The position numbers were made by a program, and so were the translations under genes. Positions 26,680-34,715 of a stretch of DNA of 64,000 nt are shown piece after piece. Each line of letters opens with the position of its first letter. The first letter of the stretch is position 1. The notes beneath the pieces are model-generated. The model was not told where the DNA came from. It searched no databases and worked only from the letters and a program-made list of their open reading frames with translations. The stretch is taken from assembly GCF_014836535.1 (NCBI RefSeq), contig NZ_JACSQP010000002.1, forward strand, positions 186,001 to 250,000, in the 5' to 3' direction. This stretch comes from Microbacterium pullorum (GTDB lineage: Bacteria > Actinomycetota > Actinomycetes > Actinomycetales > Microbacteriaceae).

Positions 26680-28239
26680 TCATGTCGCCTCGGCGAACTC
26701 CATGAGCCGGGTGCTGCCCCGCTCGAAGATACGGCCACCGATCAGGACACCGGCGACGAGCACGACCACCCCGCTCACCGCCCCCACCCAGAATGCGACC
26801 CACGCCTCGCTCGCGTCGCCGGTGAGCGCGAGCCAGCCCCACCACAGCGCGGGAAACGCGGCGACGAGGGCACCGACGAGCACGAGTGCCTGCGACATCG
26901 CTCCCCCGGTGCGCTCTGGCTGCTGGAACGGACTGTCCCCCGGCCGCGAGACGGCGTACGGGGCGAGGGCGGAGGCGATGGAGGACAGGCCCAGACCCGA
27001 GAAGAAGAGCGCCGCGCACACGCCGACCAGAGCCGGCAGCACCGCCCAGCGACCGTGCACCCAGATCGCCAGCGGCATCGTGACCGCCAGCAGCGGCACC
27101 CCCACCAGCAGCACCGGCACGAGCCTGCCGATGCGGTCGGACACGCCGCGCATGGCACTGGCGATGTGCATCCAGATGGCGGTGTGGTCGTAGGCGAGGT
27201 CGTTGTGCGGCAGCCAGCCGAGGAACAGCGCCATGAGCGGCACCGGGACCAGGGCGATGGCCCCTGCCGGCACGCCCACGATCGCCAGCGGCGCGATGGT
27301 GAGGGCGGCGGCCACCGGAATGACGACGATGTTCACGAGATACCGCCGGTCACGCATCCAGTACACGAGGCTGCGCGCGGCCACGGCACCGCCCGGGGTG
27401 CCCGGCAGGATCGCGAACCAGCCGAGACCCCCGCGCCCGCGCGCCGCGATCGGGCGGGGGGTGGTGGTGAGCATCCGCCGCACGAGCAGGACCCACAGCC
27501 CCGCGAGCACCACGAGGGTCGCGAGGGCAACCGCAAGCGGAATCCACGACGAGCCGTCGGTATCGGTGCGGGCAGCGACCCCGAGCGAGGCCCCGAGCGG
27601 GGTGAGCGTGAGAAGGCCGGCGACCTCGACGAGCTGCGACGGCACGCGCCGACCCCACTCCAGCGAGGCGAAGAAGACGACGATGGGCACGGCGACCACG
27701 AGCACGGCGAGCAGGAAGATCCCGGTCAACTCGCGCGATCGCCGCTCGTTGAACACCAGCGCAGCCACCGCGTACGCGACGCGCCCGAGGAGCACGCAGG
27801 TGAGCAGGCCCAACACGACCGCCAGCACGGCCACGCCCCAGGCGACGCCGTGCGCCGCCCAGACGATCACGAGGCACACGGCGAGCGGCACGAGCGCGAA
27901 CACCGGGACGCTGAGCAGACCGGCACCCACCAGCACCGCGGCCAGCGGCCCCGGAGCGATCGCGAACACCGCGAACCGGCGTGGATCCAGCGGGTCCTCG
28001 ATGCCGGTCACCAGGGGCGCGGCGGCGAACGCGAGGGTGACGGCGGAGCCGCACAGCACCGTGACGGTGAGAGTGATCTCCGCCGAGGCGTCGGTGAGGC
28101 CCAGCAGCGCCCCGCAGGCCGCGGCGACGGCGACGGCGAGTACCACCGCTCCCGCCGCCATCCGCATGACGTGCCCGGTGTCGCCGCGCAGGGCGCCGGT
28201 GAGCAGCGCGAGCCTCAGCCGGAGAACGTGTGCAGCCAC
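26680..28239 (-). CDS. ABC transporter membrane subunit (ABC-2-like exporter)
   Basis: 519 residues with about twelve hydrophobic segments spread over the whole length and short polar loops, no periplasmic domain. Its start overlaps the stop of the ATP-binding gene by 25 bp, so it is the matching permease. The protein is larger than usual ABC-2 permeases and looks like two six-helix units in one chain. Substrate unknown; such actinobacterial pairs are usually exporters of lipids, drugs or peptides. Confidence 0.8.
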   Translation of the reverse strand: MAAHVLRLRLALLTGALRGDTGHVMRMAAGAVVLAVAVAAACGALLGLTDASAEITLTVTVLCGSAVTLAFAAAPLVTGIEDPLDPRRFAVFAIAPGPLAAVLVGAGLLSVPVFALVPLAVCLVIVWAAHGVAWGVAVLAVVLGLLTCVLLGRVAYAVAALVFNERRSRELTGIFLLAVLVVAVPIVVFFASLEWGRRVPSQLVEVAGLLTLTPLGASLGVAARTDTDGSSWIPLAVALATLVVLAGLWVLLVRRMLTTTPRPIAARGRGGLGWFAILPGTPGGAVAARSLVYWMRDRRYLVNIVVIPVAAALTIAPLAIVGVPAGAIALVPVPLMALFLGWLPHNDLAYDHTAIWMHIASAMRGVSDRIGRLVPVLLVGVPLLAVTMPLAIWVHGRWAVLPALVGVCAALFFSGLGLSSIASALAPYAVSRPGDSPFQQPERTGGAMSQALVLVGALVAAFPALWWGWLALTGDASEAWVAFWVGAVSGVVVLVAGVLIGGRIFERGSTRLMEFAEAT

Positions 28240-29615
28240 TCGAGGCCCTCCACGTCGCTGAGCCCGCCTGCCAGCTCGACGAAGCGCTGCTCGAGGGTCA
28301 GCTCGCCGCGCACGTCGTCGACGGTGCCCTCGGCCAGCACCTGCCCGGCGACGATCACCGCGACGCGCGAGCAGACGCGCTCGACGAGGTCCATGCCGTG
28401 GCTCGAGAGGATCACGGTGCCGCCGTGCGAGACGTAGGCACCGAGGATGTCGAGGATGACGGCGCTGGAGACCGGGTCGACGGCTTCGAACGGCTCGTCG
28501 AGCACCAGCACCCGCGGCGAATGGATGAGGGCGCCGGCGAGCATGATCTTCTTCGTCATGCCGCCGGAGTAGTCCGACACGGGGCGCGACAGCGCATCGG
28601 TGAGGTCGAAGGCGCGGGCGAGGTCGGCGGCGCGGCTGTCGGCGACGCCGGCGGGCAGGCCGCGCAGCAGCCCGTAGTAGTGCAGCAGCTGGCGACCGGT
28701 GAGCCGGTCGAAGGTGCGCAGCCGGTCGGGCAGCACGCCCATCAGTCGCTTCGCGCCCGCCGGGTCGGATGCCGCATCGACACCGTTGATGCGGATGCTG
28801 CCGCGATCGGGTCGCAGCAGGCCCGCGATCATCGACAGAGTCGTGGTCTTGCCCGCACCGTTCGGCCCCACCAGGCCGTAGAACGATCCGGCGGGCACGG
28901 TGAGGTCGATGCCGTCGACGGCGGCGGTGCCGCCGAAGAGCTTCGTGACCCCTCGGAGCGCCAGCGCGGGCAGTTGCGTGGTGTGATCCTCGAGGGGGTG
29001 CTCGTCCATCGCGGAAACGACCGCGGTCACGGCCTCGACGTCGGCGAAGACCTCGGTCTCCGGCAGGGATTCGACCTCGATCGGCTCGACGTCGATGACG
29101 GGTTCGGCCGCGACGACCGGTTCGGCCGCGGTGACGGTCTCGGTGTCGTCGGCGGCGGTGTCCTCGGCGGCAGATTCCGGGGCGATTCCCAGCTGTCCGG
29201 TCGCGTCGACGGGGGTGTCGGGGGCCGGCGACGGTTCGCTGTCCGCTTCTGCCACGACCTCCGGTGCGGGACCTGCGGCGGGCTCGGGCGGCACGGTGTC
29301 GACGGGATCCGCAGCCATCGCGGGTGCCGCGGCAAGCCGCGCAGCGACCTCCCCGGCCGGCTCGGGGGGCTTGGGCGGAACGGGGCTGATGGAGCGCGCC
29401 GCGGCGGCCTGTTCCGCCGGGATGGAGGGCAACGGCGGGGGGACGAGCGCCGCGGTGGATGATGCCGCACGCTTCGGTTCGGCCTTCTTCGCGGGCTTGC
29501 GCGGGCGGGGCTTCCGCGGCGCCGGCAGAGCCCGGGGCCCCGATTGCGCCACGAACTGCTGCTCCGGAACGTCGTCCGAATCAGAGTCGTGGGGCAAAGG
29601 CAGCGACGCTGTCAC
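28215..29615 (-). CDS. ABC transporter ATP-binding protein with long disordered N-terminus
   Basis: 466 residues in the longest frame. The ATPase domain starts near residue 218: Walker A GPNGAGKTTTL (250-260), signature DYSGGMTKKIMLAGAL, Walker B RVLVLDEPFEAVD and switch His in ILSSHGMD. Residues 1-203 are Pro/Ala/Glu-rich with a basic patch (PRKPRPRKPAKKAEPKR) and no predicted fold. An internal Met at 203 (position 29009, MDEHPLEDHT) would give a normal-sized 264-residue subunit, but the upstream stretch keeps a coding frame and GC-rich third positions. Pairs with the overlapping permease. Confidence 0.85.
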   Translation of the reverse strand: MTASLPLPHDSDSDDVPEQQFVAQSGPRALPAPRKPRPRKPAKKAEPKRAASSTAALVPPPLPSIPAEQAAAARSISPVPPKPPEPAGEVAARLAAAPAMAADPVDTVPPEPAAGPAPEVVAEADSEPSPAPDTPVDATGQLGIAPESAAEDTAADDTETVTAAEPVVAAEPVIDVEPIEVESLPETEVFADVEAVTAVVSAMDEHPLEDHTTQLPALALRGVTKLFGGTAAVDGIDLTVPAGSFYGLVGPNGAGKTTTLSMIAGLLRPDRGSIRINGVDAASDPAGAKRLMGVLPDRLRTFDRLTGRQLLHYYGLLRGLPAGVADSRAADLARAFDLTDALSRPVSDYSGGMTKKIMLAGALIHSPRVLVLDEPFEAVDPVSSAVILDILGAYVSHGGTVILSSHGMDLVERVCSRVAVIVAGQVLAEGTVDDVRGELTLEQRFVELAGGLSDVEGLEWLHTFSG

Positions 29616-29812
29616 CCGTCCACGGTATCAAGGAGATCGCACCGCGCAGCCGCCGCATCCGGCGCGACGTCACACAGCGTTCATTTGTCACGAAACGACA
29701 ACAGACCGGGGGGATTCTGAGGCTTCTCAGGTGTCTTCGCTACCATTGACCAGGCACAACGGGGTGTCTTCTCGGTGAACCGACCATGAACTCAGACTTC
29801 AGGAGTAACCCC

Positions 29813-30505
29813 TTGACTCTTCAGACCGTCATCCTCGCCGCGGGCATGGGCTCGCGTCTGGGGCGCAGCCTGCCCAAGCCGCTGACCGAACTCAGCGACG
29901 GCCGCAGCATCATGCAGCAGCAGCACGACAACATCCGTGCCGCCTTCGGCAAGGCCGCCCGTATCACCACCGTCGTCGGCTACCGTGCCGAAACCGTCGT
30001 CGAAGCGTTCCCCGACGCCGACTACGTCTACAACGACCGCTACGACCAGACCAACACGTCCAAGTCGCTGCTGCGGGCGCTCGCCGCCACCGGCAAGCAC
30101 GGCGTGCTGTGGATGAACGGCGACGTCGTGTTCGACCCGCGCGTGCTGGGCCGTGCGATCGCCCTCATCGACGCTGAGCGCTCGTTCGTCACCGTGAACA
30201 CCGCGAAGGTGAGCGACGAAGAGGTGAAGTACACGGTGGATGCCGCCGGGTACATCAACGAGCTGTCCAAGACGGTCATCGGCGGCATCGGCGAGGCTGT
30301 CGGCATCAACTACATCTCCGCTGCCGACAAGCGCGCGTTCATGCGCCAGCTCTCGCGTGTCGACGACCAGGACTACTTCGAGCGCGGCCTCGAGCTCGCG
30401 ATCGCCGAAGACGGCGTGCGCCTGCAGCCTCTGGACATCTCCGACCTGTACGCCGTCGAGGTCGACTTCGCCGAGGACCTCGAGCGCGCCAACCTCTACG
30501 TCTGA
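29813..30505 (+). CDS. NTP-transferase family protein (sugar/choline-phosphate cytidylyltransferase-like)
   Basis: 230 residues from TTG 29813, preferred over ATG 29786 because AGGAG sits 7 nt upstream of TTG and nothing comparable precedes the ATG. N-terminal nucleotide-binding signature VILAAGMGSRLGRSLPKPL, then YVYNDRYDQTNTSKSLLRAL and the metal-binding MNGDVVFDP. C-terminal EVDFAEDLERA resembles LicC/MobA-like enzymes that make CDP-choline or other activated head groups. With three CDP-glycerol-type transferases downstream, it could supply an activated precursor for an envelope polymer; that link is inference. Confidence 0.85.
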   Translation: MTLQTVILAAGMGSRLGRSLPKPLTELSDGRSIMQQQHDNIRAAFGKAARITTVVGYRAETVVEAFPDADYVYNDRYDQTNTSKSLLRALAATGKHGVLWMNGDVVFDPRVLGRAIALIDAERSFVTVNTAKVSDEEVKYTVDAAGYINELSKTVIGGIGEAVGINYISAADKRAFMRQLSRVDDQDYFERGLELAIAEDGVRLQPLDISDLYAVEVDFAEDLERANLYV

Positions 30506-30542
30506 ACCGGTGCGCCCCAGCGGGCGCCCAGCACGGCGTGCA

Positions 30543-30548
30543 TAGGAT
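30543..30548 (+). promoter_or_regulatory. Leaderless -10 box of the gene at 30555
   Basis: TAGGAT, 6 nt before the ATG. Confidence 0.45.
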
Positions 30549-30554
30549 CTGCCC

Positions 30555-31517
30555 ATGGCCGACAAGGTGTACCGCATCCACACCCTCTCGGAAGACGCCC
30601 CGTGGGACGGTGGGTTGCCGCCGGTGGGCTCCGAGGAGCATCCGCGTCTGGTGCGCGTTCTCGACCGCGTGCTGGCGATCCAGCGGCCGGCCGTGGTCGC
30701 GCATCTGCGCAGCATCCGCCTCCGGCATCCGCAGGCCACCAACGCGCAGATCGCGGGCATGCTCGAACGCCGCTATCTCGCCGCCGTGACCACGGGCGGT
30801 GCGGCGGTCGGCGCCACCGCTGTGGTGCCGGGCGTCGGCACCGGCGTCACTCTCGCGCTCAGCGGCGTGGAGACGGTGGGCTTCCTCGAGGCGACCGCGC
30901 TGTTCGCACAGTCGATGTCGGAGCTCCACGGGATCCCGGTGGACAACCCCGACCGCGCCCGGGCGCTCGTACTCACTCTGCTCCTCGGCAAGGAGGGCGT
31001 GGACCTCGTCTCGCAACTCGCGGGACAGGTCGCGGGCAAGGGAATACCGCGCGACAAGTATTGGGGCGAACTCATCACCAAGACCCTCCCCCGCGCGGCG
31101 GTGGGCCCGCTCGTCGATCGGTTGAAGTCATCGTTCGTCCGCCGCTTCGCCGCCAAGGGCGGCGCATCGATGGTGGGCAAGGCGCTCCCGTTCGGCGTGG
31201 GCGCCGCCGTCGGCGGCACGGGCAACCACATCTTGGGCCGCCGCGTGCTCATCACCGCACGGCAGGGCTTCGGTGCGCCCCCGTCGACCTACCCTCCCGA
31301 GCTCGAGCCGAAGGAAGGGTCGGTACGCCTCGAGCACGGTGCCGTGCGGGGCGTCCGCCGCGCCGGTACCGCCCTCGCGTCGGCGAGCATGGGCGCCGCC
31401 TTCGGCGTGCAACGCGCGGCGAAGAAGGTCGGCGGCACGGTGCGACCGCGCCGACGCGAGATCGCGGCGAAGGCCCACGACCCCGAACGCACCGACGACG
31501 GCCCCACCCCCGACTGA
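30555..31517 (+). CDS. Conserved hypothetical protein with glycine-rich hydrophobic centre
   Basis: 320 residues. Polar N-terminus (MADKVYRIHTLSEDAPWDG), a helix with HPQATNAQIAGMLERRYLAAV, then a glycine/alanine-rich hydrophobic stretch (GAAVGATAVVPGVGTGVTLAL) and another at residues 208-225 (ALPFGVGAAVGGTGNH). C-terminus is basic (RPRRREIAAKAHDPE). The VPGVGTG-type glycine pattern resembles EcsC-like membrane-associated proteins, but I am not sure of the family. Function unknown. Located between the nucleotidyltransferase and the envelope-polymer genes. Confidence 0.7.
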   Translation: MADKVYRIHTLSEDAPWDGGLPPVGSEEHPRLVRVLDRVLAIQRPAVVAHLRSIRLRHPQATNAQIAGMLERRYLAAVTTGGAAVGATAVVPGVGTGVTLALSGVETVGFLEATALFAQSMSELHGIPVDNPDRARALVLTLLLGKEGVDLVSQLAGQVAGKGIPRDKYWGELITKTLPRAAVGPLVDRLKSSFVRRFAAKGGASMVGKALPFGVGAAVGGTGNHILGRRVLITARQGFGAPPSTYPPELEPKEGSVRLEHGAVRGVRRAGTALASASMGAAFGVQRAAKKVGGTVRPRRREIAAKAHDPERTDDGPTPD

Positions 31518-31567
31518 ACCTGCGCGGCGACACCGTCCCGCGCAAGGCGCACAATGGTCGGGTGGGA

Positions 31568-31783
31568 ATGTTCATGAACCGTCCGGAGGAACCGACCGAG
31601 TGGGCCGGCCTGCCGTCGGAACCGTGGGAACCGGGCCCGCCTGCGGGGACCCTCGGCGCCGGCGCCGCACCGGATGCACTCGCGCTCGTTGCGGGCGACG
31701 TCGCATCGGTGTCGATCCCCGTGTCGCTGCCCGAGCATGCGCCGGACGAGCCGACATCTGCGGAGGAGCCGCCGCGTCGGTGA
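31568..31783 (+). CDS. Small hypothetical protein
   Basis: 71 residues, Pro/Glu/Ala-rich (RPEEPTEWAGLPSEPWEPGP), acidic, no membrane segment and no recognisable domain. ATG 31568 or 31574 are both possible. Codon third positions are GC-rich as in neighbours, which supports a real gene, but no ribosome binding site or -10 box of the common type is obvious. Confidence 0.45.
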   Translation: MFMNRPEEPTEWAGLPSEPWEPGPPAGTLGAGAAPDALALVAGDVASVSIPVSLPEHAPDEPTSAEEPPRR

Positions 31784-31825
31784 CCGCGCGCCGGGCGGCG
31801 CCTCGACAGTGTGCGCGCGCGGCAA

Positions 31826-31831
31826 TACGCT
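31826..31831 (+). promoter_or_regulatory. Leaderless -10 box of the maltokinase relic
   Basis: TACGCT, 7 nt before the ATG at 31839; the promoter seems intact although the gene body is deleted. Confidence 0.4.
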
Positions 31832-31838
31832 CACGAGC

Positions 31839-32282
31839 ATGGACAGTACGCTGGCGTGCCTGGCCGCCTGGATGCCGCGCCAGCGCTGGTACGCCGCCAA
31901 GGGCCGCGCACTGCACCTGCGCTATGTCGCCTCGTGGGACATGCCCGTCGACGAACCGGGAGTGCGCGTGCGCACGCTGCTCGTCGCCGACGAAGGCACG
32001 CTGCCCACGGCCGTGTACCAGTTGCCGCTCGTGGCGCGGGCGACGAGCACCGTGCCCGACGCGCTGAGCACTCACGTCATCGGCACACCCGCCCGGGAGA
32101 GTTTCCTCACCGGGTACCGCGCGCGCGCCGGCGCGCGCGTGCCGAGGGTCGGGCAACTGCTGGCCGCGCTGGAACTGGACAAGGCCGTGTACGAGGCCGC
32201 CTACGAGGCGCGTTCCCGCCCGACGTGGATCGCCATTCCGTTGCGGGCCATCGAACGAATCGTCGCGGCGCCGGCACTGTAG
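31839..32282 (+). pseudogene. Maltokinase with an internal in-frame deletion
   Basis: 147 residues. The first about 85 look like the maltokinase N-terminal cap (LAAWMPRQRWYAAKGRALHL, then VYQLPLVARATSTV), and the last about 55 look like its C-terminus (SFLTGYRARAG, then LELDKAVYEAAYEARSRP and TWIAIPLRAIERI). Full maltokinases are around 450 residues; the whole kinase core with the ATP and catalytic loops is absent, with the join near IGTPARESFL. Reading frame and start are preserved. Maltokinase makes maltose-1-phosphate in the TreS-Mak-GlgE route, so this copy cannot phosphorylate. It could also be read as a small gene, but both end matches argue for deletion. Confidence 0.72.
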
Positions 32283-32286
32283 CGCG

Positions 32287-33564
32287 TCACTCGGCGTCGT
32301 CGAGTTCGGCGTCGTCCTGGGCGTCGTCCACCGGATCGTCGGCCGTGAGTTCGTGCCAGCGGTCCCACTCCGACATCAGTTGCTCGATCGCCGCATGGAA
32401 ACGCGCCGTGGCCGCCCCGGGGCTCGTGTCGCCGAAGTAGCGGCGCACCCACTCCTGCAGGCGGGTCACCGATTCGGGATCCGACAGCACGCGGTCCGTC
32501 TCGGCCAGGATGTCCCCCGCACGCTCCGCGTACAGCCACTCGCACGCCGACAGGTAGCCGTGCGTGTCGATGCTCGCCCGCACGTCGGTGGGCCGGGTGA
32601 TCATGAGCGGTCGATCAGCGGCGAGCCGGTCGTAGACCATGGCGGAGATGTCGACGATCGCGACGTCCGCTGCGGACAGCTGCCAGCCGAGGTCGGGGCC
32701 GTGATCGAAGACGTGCTGCGCCGTGGGATCGGCGGCGTTCGCCGCGGCGATCGCCGCGATGATGCGCGCGTTGGCGGCACCGTACTCGTCGTCGACGACA
32801 CCGGAGCGCGGATGCGGCCGGTAGATGAGGCGGTGGGTGCTGCTGGCCAGCACAGCGCGCGTCAGCGCTTCGCCGTGCGTCACGATCGAGCCGTAGTGGG
32901 CAGAGGGGCGATCCCCCTCCCACGTCGGCGCGTACAGCACGACGGTGCGCTGGTCGGGCACGTACGGCAGCGCGCCGGAGTAGTGGTCGGCCTGCGGCCG
33001 GCCGATCTCGATGGTGCGCCGCTCGAGGTCGTAGTCCCACAGCACGCGGCCCAGCCGCTCACGCGCGGCATCGCCCGCCACCAGGGCGTAGTCGTACGCC
33101 TTGAACTGGTTCGTGGTCATGTACATCTTGTCGGACTCGCCGTGGTTGATGAACACGTGCCAGCGCCGCCCGTACCGGAACATCTGGAAGTTCCGGGTGT
33201 TCTGGTTGACGTACAGCACCACGCGGATGTCCTGGTCGGCGATGACGCGCTCCAGGTCCCGCACGGTCGGCACGAACGCCACCGGCAGCGCGCCGTCGTC
33301 CACGAGTGCCCGCGCTCCCGTCGCGTTGCGGCTGAGCACCACCACCGGCCAGCGGTGCGCGAGCTCGGCGAGCGGCTTGTACCACTGCCGCATCTGGTAC
33401 ATGTTCACGGCGCCGTCGGCGAAGTACACCGCCACGCGGTAGTGCATCGAAGGATGCGGTCCCCGGGCGTTGAGCGCCCGGCGCACCTCCCCCACCGCGG
33501 AGCGGTTGACGAGGGCCTTTCTCAGCAGTTTGGCGGCCTTGCGTCCATCCGATACGACACCCAC
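32287..33564 (-). CDS. CDP-glycerol glycerophosphotransferase-like protein (TagB/TagF family)
   Basis: 425 residues, a GT-B-like enzyme of the Glyphos_transf family that polymerises or primes glycerol- or ribitol-phosphate teichoic-type chains on the cytosolic membrane face. Motifs: FINHGESDKMYMT (in place of the usual WHGTP-K), RTVVLYAPTWEGDRP, RLIYRPHPRSG and VAIVDISAMVYDRLA (usual DYSS). The N-terminus is basic (RKAAKLLRKALVNRS) and the last 20 residues are strongly acidic. The changed HGE and DIS motifs suggest a different substrate. Leaderless GTG start after TAGGCT; divergent from the GT2 gene. Confidence 0.85.
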   Translation of the reverse strand: MGVVSDGRKAAKLLRKALVNRSAVGEVRRALNARGPHPSMHYRVAVYFADGAVNMYQMRQWYKPLAELAHRWPVVVLSRNATGARALVDDGALPVAFVPTVRDLERVIADQDIRVVLYVNQNTRNFQMFRYGRRWHVFINHGESDKMYMTTNQFKAYDYALVAGDAARERLGRVLWDYDLERRTIEIGRPQADHYSGALPYVPDQRTVVLYAPTWEGDRPSAHYGSIVTHGEALTRAVLASSTHRLIYRPHPRSGVVDDEYGAANARIIAAIAAANAADPTAQHVFDHGPDLGWQLSAADVAIVDISAMVYDRLAADRPLMITRPTDVRASIDTHGYLSACEWLYAERAGDILAETDRVLSDPESVTRLQEWVRRYFGDTSPGAATARFHAAIEQLMSEWDRWHELTADDPVDDAQDDAELDDAE

Positions 33565-33570
33565 CCCTTC

Positions 33571-33576
33571 AGCCTA
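33571..33576 (-). promoter_or_regulatory. Leaderless -10 box of the TagB/TagF-like gene at 32287
   Basis: TAGGCT on the minus strand, 6 nt before the GTG at 33564. Confidence 0.5.
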
Positions 33577-33593
33577 CCGACGCCGACGCGTGA

Positions 33594-33599
33594 CATGAT
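33594..33599 (+). promoter_or_regulatory. Leaderless -10 box of the GT2 gene
   Basis: CATGAT, 6 nt before the ATG at 33606. Confidence 0.35.
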
Positions 33600-33605
33600 C
33601 GACTG

Positions 33606-34706
33606 ATGCACGACGCCGATTCCCTCCCCGGCACGGACGCACCCGTGGTCGCGGCAGACGCCGGTGTCACCTTCGTCATGCCGGTCCTCAACGAGCGGGA
33701 CTATCTCCTCCGGGCCGTCCGCGCCGTGCTGCAGCAGGATGTCGCACCCCGCCCCGTCGAGCTGGTGCTCGCGCTCGGGCCGTCGACCGACGGCACCACC
33801 GAGCTCGCCCGGCGCCTGGCCGACGCGGACAGTCGCATCGTGCTGGTCGACAACCCGGCCGCCGACATCCCGGTGGGACTCAACCTCGCCATCCGTGCGG
33901 GCCGCTACCCCACCATCGTGCGTGTCGACGCGCACTCCGACCTCGCCCCCGACTACACCCGCGACGCGCTCGAGACGCTCGATCGGGTGCGGGCGGCCAA
34001 CGTCGGCGGCATCATGCGCGCCGACGGCCGCACGCCCTTCCAGCGTGCCGTCGCGCGAGCCTACAACTCCCCCATCGGCCTGGGCGGGGGCGCCTACCAC
34101 GGCGGTGCGCACGAAGGCCCGGCCGAGTCGGCGTACTTGGGCGTCATGCGCCGTGCCGTGCTCGAAGAAGTCGGCATGTTCGATGAGTCCATCCGCCGAG
34201 GGGAGGACTGGGAACTGAATCTGCGCATCCAGCGCGCGGGTTACCGCGTCTGGTTCGATCCGCGATTGGCCGTGACATACTGGCCGCGAGAGAGCTGGAC
34301 CCGGCTCGTTCGCCAGTTCTTCGCCACCGGCACGTGGCGTGGCGAGCTGGTGCGCCGCTACGGACGCCGCAACTCGGTGCGCTACTTCGCCCCGCCCGCG
34401 CTGGTCGTCTTGACCGTGTTCGCGCTCGTCATCGCGGCGCTGCAGCTGGCCGGAGTGCTGTCAGGCCCCTGGTCGCTCGTGGCGAGCCTGGCCTATGTAC
34501 CCATCGCGGCATACGTGCTGCTCATCGCGGCGGTCGCGATCGGACCGGGCGGCGGCACCGGCTGGCGCGACAAGCTGTGGACCCTCGCCGTACTCCCCTC
34601 GATGCACCTCGCGTGGGGTGCCGGGTTCATCCGCGGCGTGCTGCGCGGCGCCCAGGACACCGTGGACACGTCGCGTCTGGGCACCCGCAACACGCCACTG
34701 CCGTAG
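33606..34706 (+). CDS. Glycosyltransferase family 2, ExoA-like membrane enzyme
   Basis: 366 residues. GT-A domain about 20-245: FVMPVLNERDYLLRAV, DAHSDLAP as the DxD-like metal site, GLGGGAYHGG and RRGEDWELNLRIQ (ED acid motif). Then membrane helices near residues 258-280, 285-310 and 325-345. It matches ExoA-type transferases that add sugars to a lipid-linked saccharide at the cytosolic face. Sits between CDP-glycerol transferases, so a role in a teichoic-acid-like or capsular polymer is likely but unproven. Confidence 0.88.
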   Translation: MHDADSLPGTDAPVVAADAGVTFVMPVLNERDYLLRAVRAVLQQDVAPRPVELVLALGPSTDGTTELARRLADADSRIVLVDNPAADIPVGLNLAIRAGRYPTIVRVDAHSDLAPDYTRDALETLDRVRAANVGGIMRADGRTPFQRAVARAYNSPIGLGGGAYHGGAHEGPAESAYLGVMRRAVLEEVGMFDESIRRGEDWELNLRIQRAGYRVWFDPRLAVTYWPRESWTRLVRQFFATGTWRGELVRRYGRRNSVRYFAPPALVVLTVFALVIAALQLAGVLSGPWSLVASLAYVPIAAYVLLIAAVAIGPGGGTGWRDKLWTLAVLPSMHLAWGAGFIRGVLRGAQDTVDTSRLGTRNTPLP

Positions 34707-34715
34707 CGCCGGCCC

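Noticed and set aside
26524..28437. 637-aa + strand frame opposite the ABC permease
   Set aside because: His/Arg/Gln-rich antisense translation of a hydrophobic protein; no domain pattern.
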